Shown here piece after piece: positions 6,620-6,628 of a DNA stretch of 6,628 bases. Each line of letters opens with the position of its first letter. Position 1 is the first letter of the stretch. Source of the stretch: UBA9547 sp044349205 (GTDB lineage Bacteria > Bacteroidota > Bacteroidia > Cytophagales > UBA9547); contig JBIKRJ010000136.1 in assembly GCA_044349205.1 (NCBI GenBank), forward strand, positions 1 to 6,628, in the 5' to 3' direction. Position numbers and translations under genes: made by a program. The notes beneath the pieces were generated by a model. That model searched no databases. It saw only the letters and a program-made list of their open reading frames with translations, and was not told the DNA's origin.

Positions 6620-6628
6620 TGTAAAAAA

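Overview
The window looks like an ordinary chromosomal segment of a member of the Bacteroidota. Three things point there. Exported proteins with lysine- or phenylalanine-rich signal peptides ending in ...Q are common. Start sites mostly lack a Shine-Dalgarno sequence. At least one promoter-like element matches the Bacteroidota -7 consensus TAnnTTTG exactly. The lineage below phylum cannot be fixed from the sequence alone. I see no mobile element, RNA gene, CRISPR array or long repeat.

Layout: five genes lie in two divergent blocks around a short intergenic region (4331-4458). The leftward block is read from right to left. It starts with an exported protein of unknown function carrying a divergent OmpA-like domain (3233-4330). 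A large exported two-enzyme fusion follows (269-3190): a glycoside hydrolase family 3 (NagZ-type) module joined to a serine beta-lactamase-fold hydrolase. Last is the 5' end of an FAD-linked oxidase gene cut by the window edge (1-113), a partial gene of only 37 complete codons. The rightward block is an ABC transporter ATPase with a C-terminal TOBE-like region (4459-5442), then an exported seven-bladed-propeller lactonase-family protein (5477-6619).

How the genes may work together: the first two leftward genes are 42 bp apart and probably co-transcribed. An OmpA-like domain (a fold that usually binds peptidoglycan) next to a NagZ plus serine-hydrolase fusion suggests a role in breaking down or salvaging cell-wall fragments in the periplasm. 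That link is inference. The FAD oxidase gene follows after a 155 bp gap with its own promoter candidate, so it may be independent. The ABC ATPase and lactonase are 34 bp apart and probably co-transcribed, but no permease or binding protein is in view, so the transported substrate is unknown.

The most informative observations are the fusion enzyme with both active sites intact, the OmpA-like domain that keeps the conserved arginine but lacks the usual aspartate, the promoter that decides the start of that gene, and the partial FAD oxidase at the left edge. No clearly new biological system is visible.
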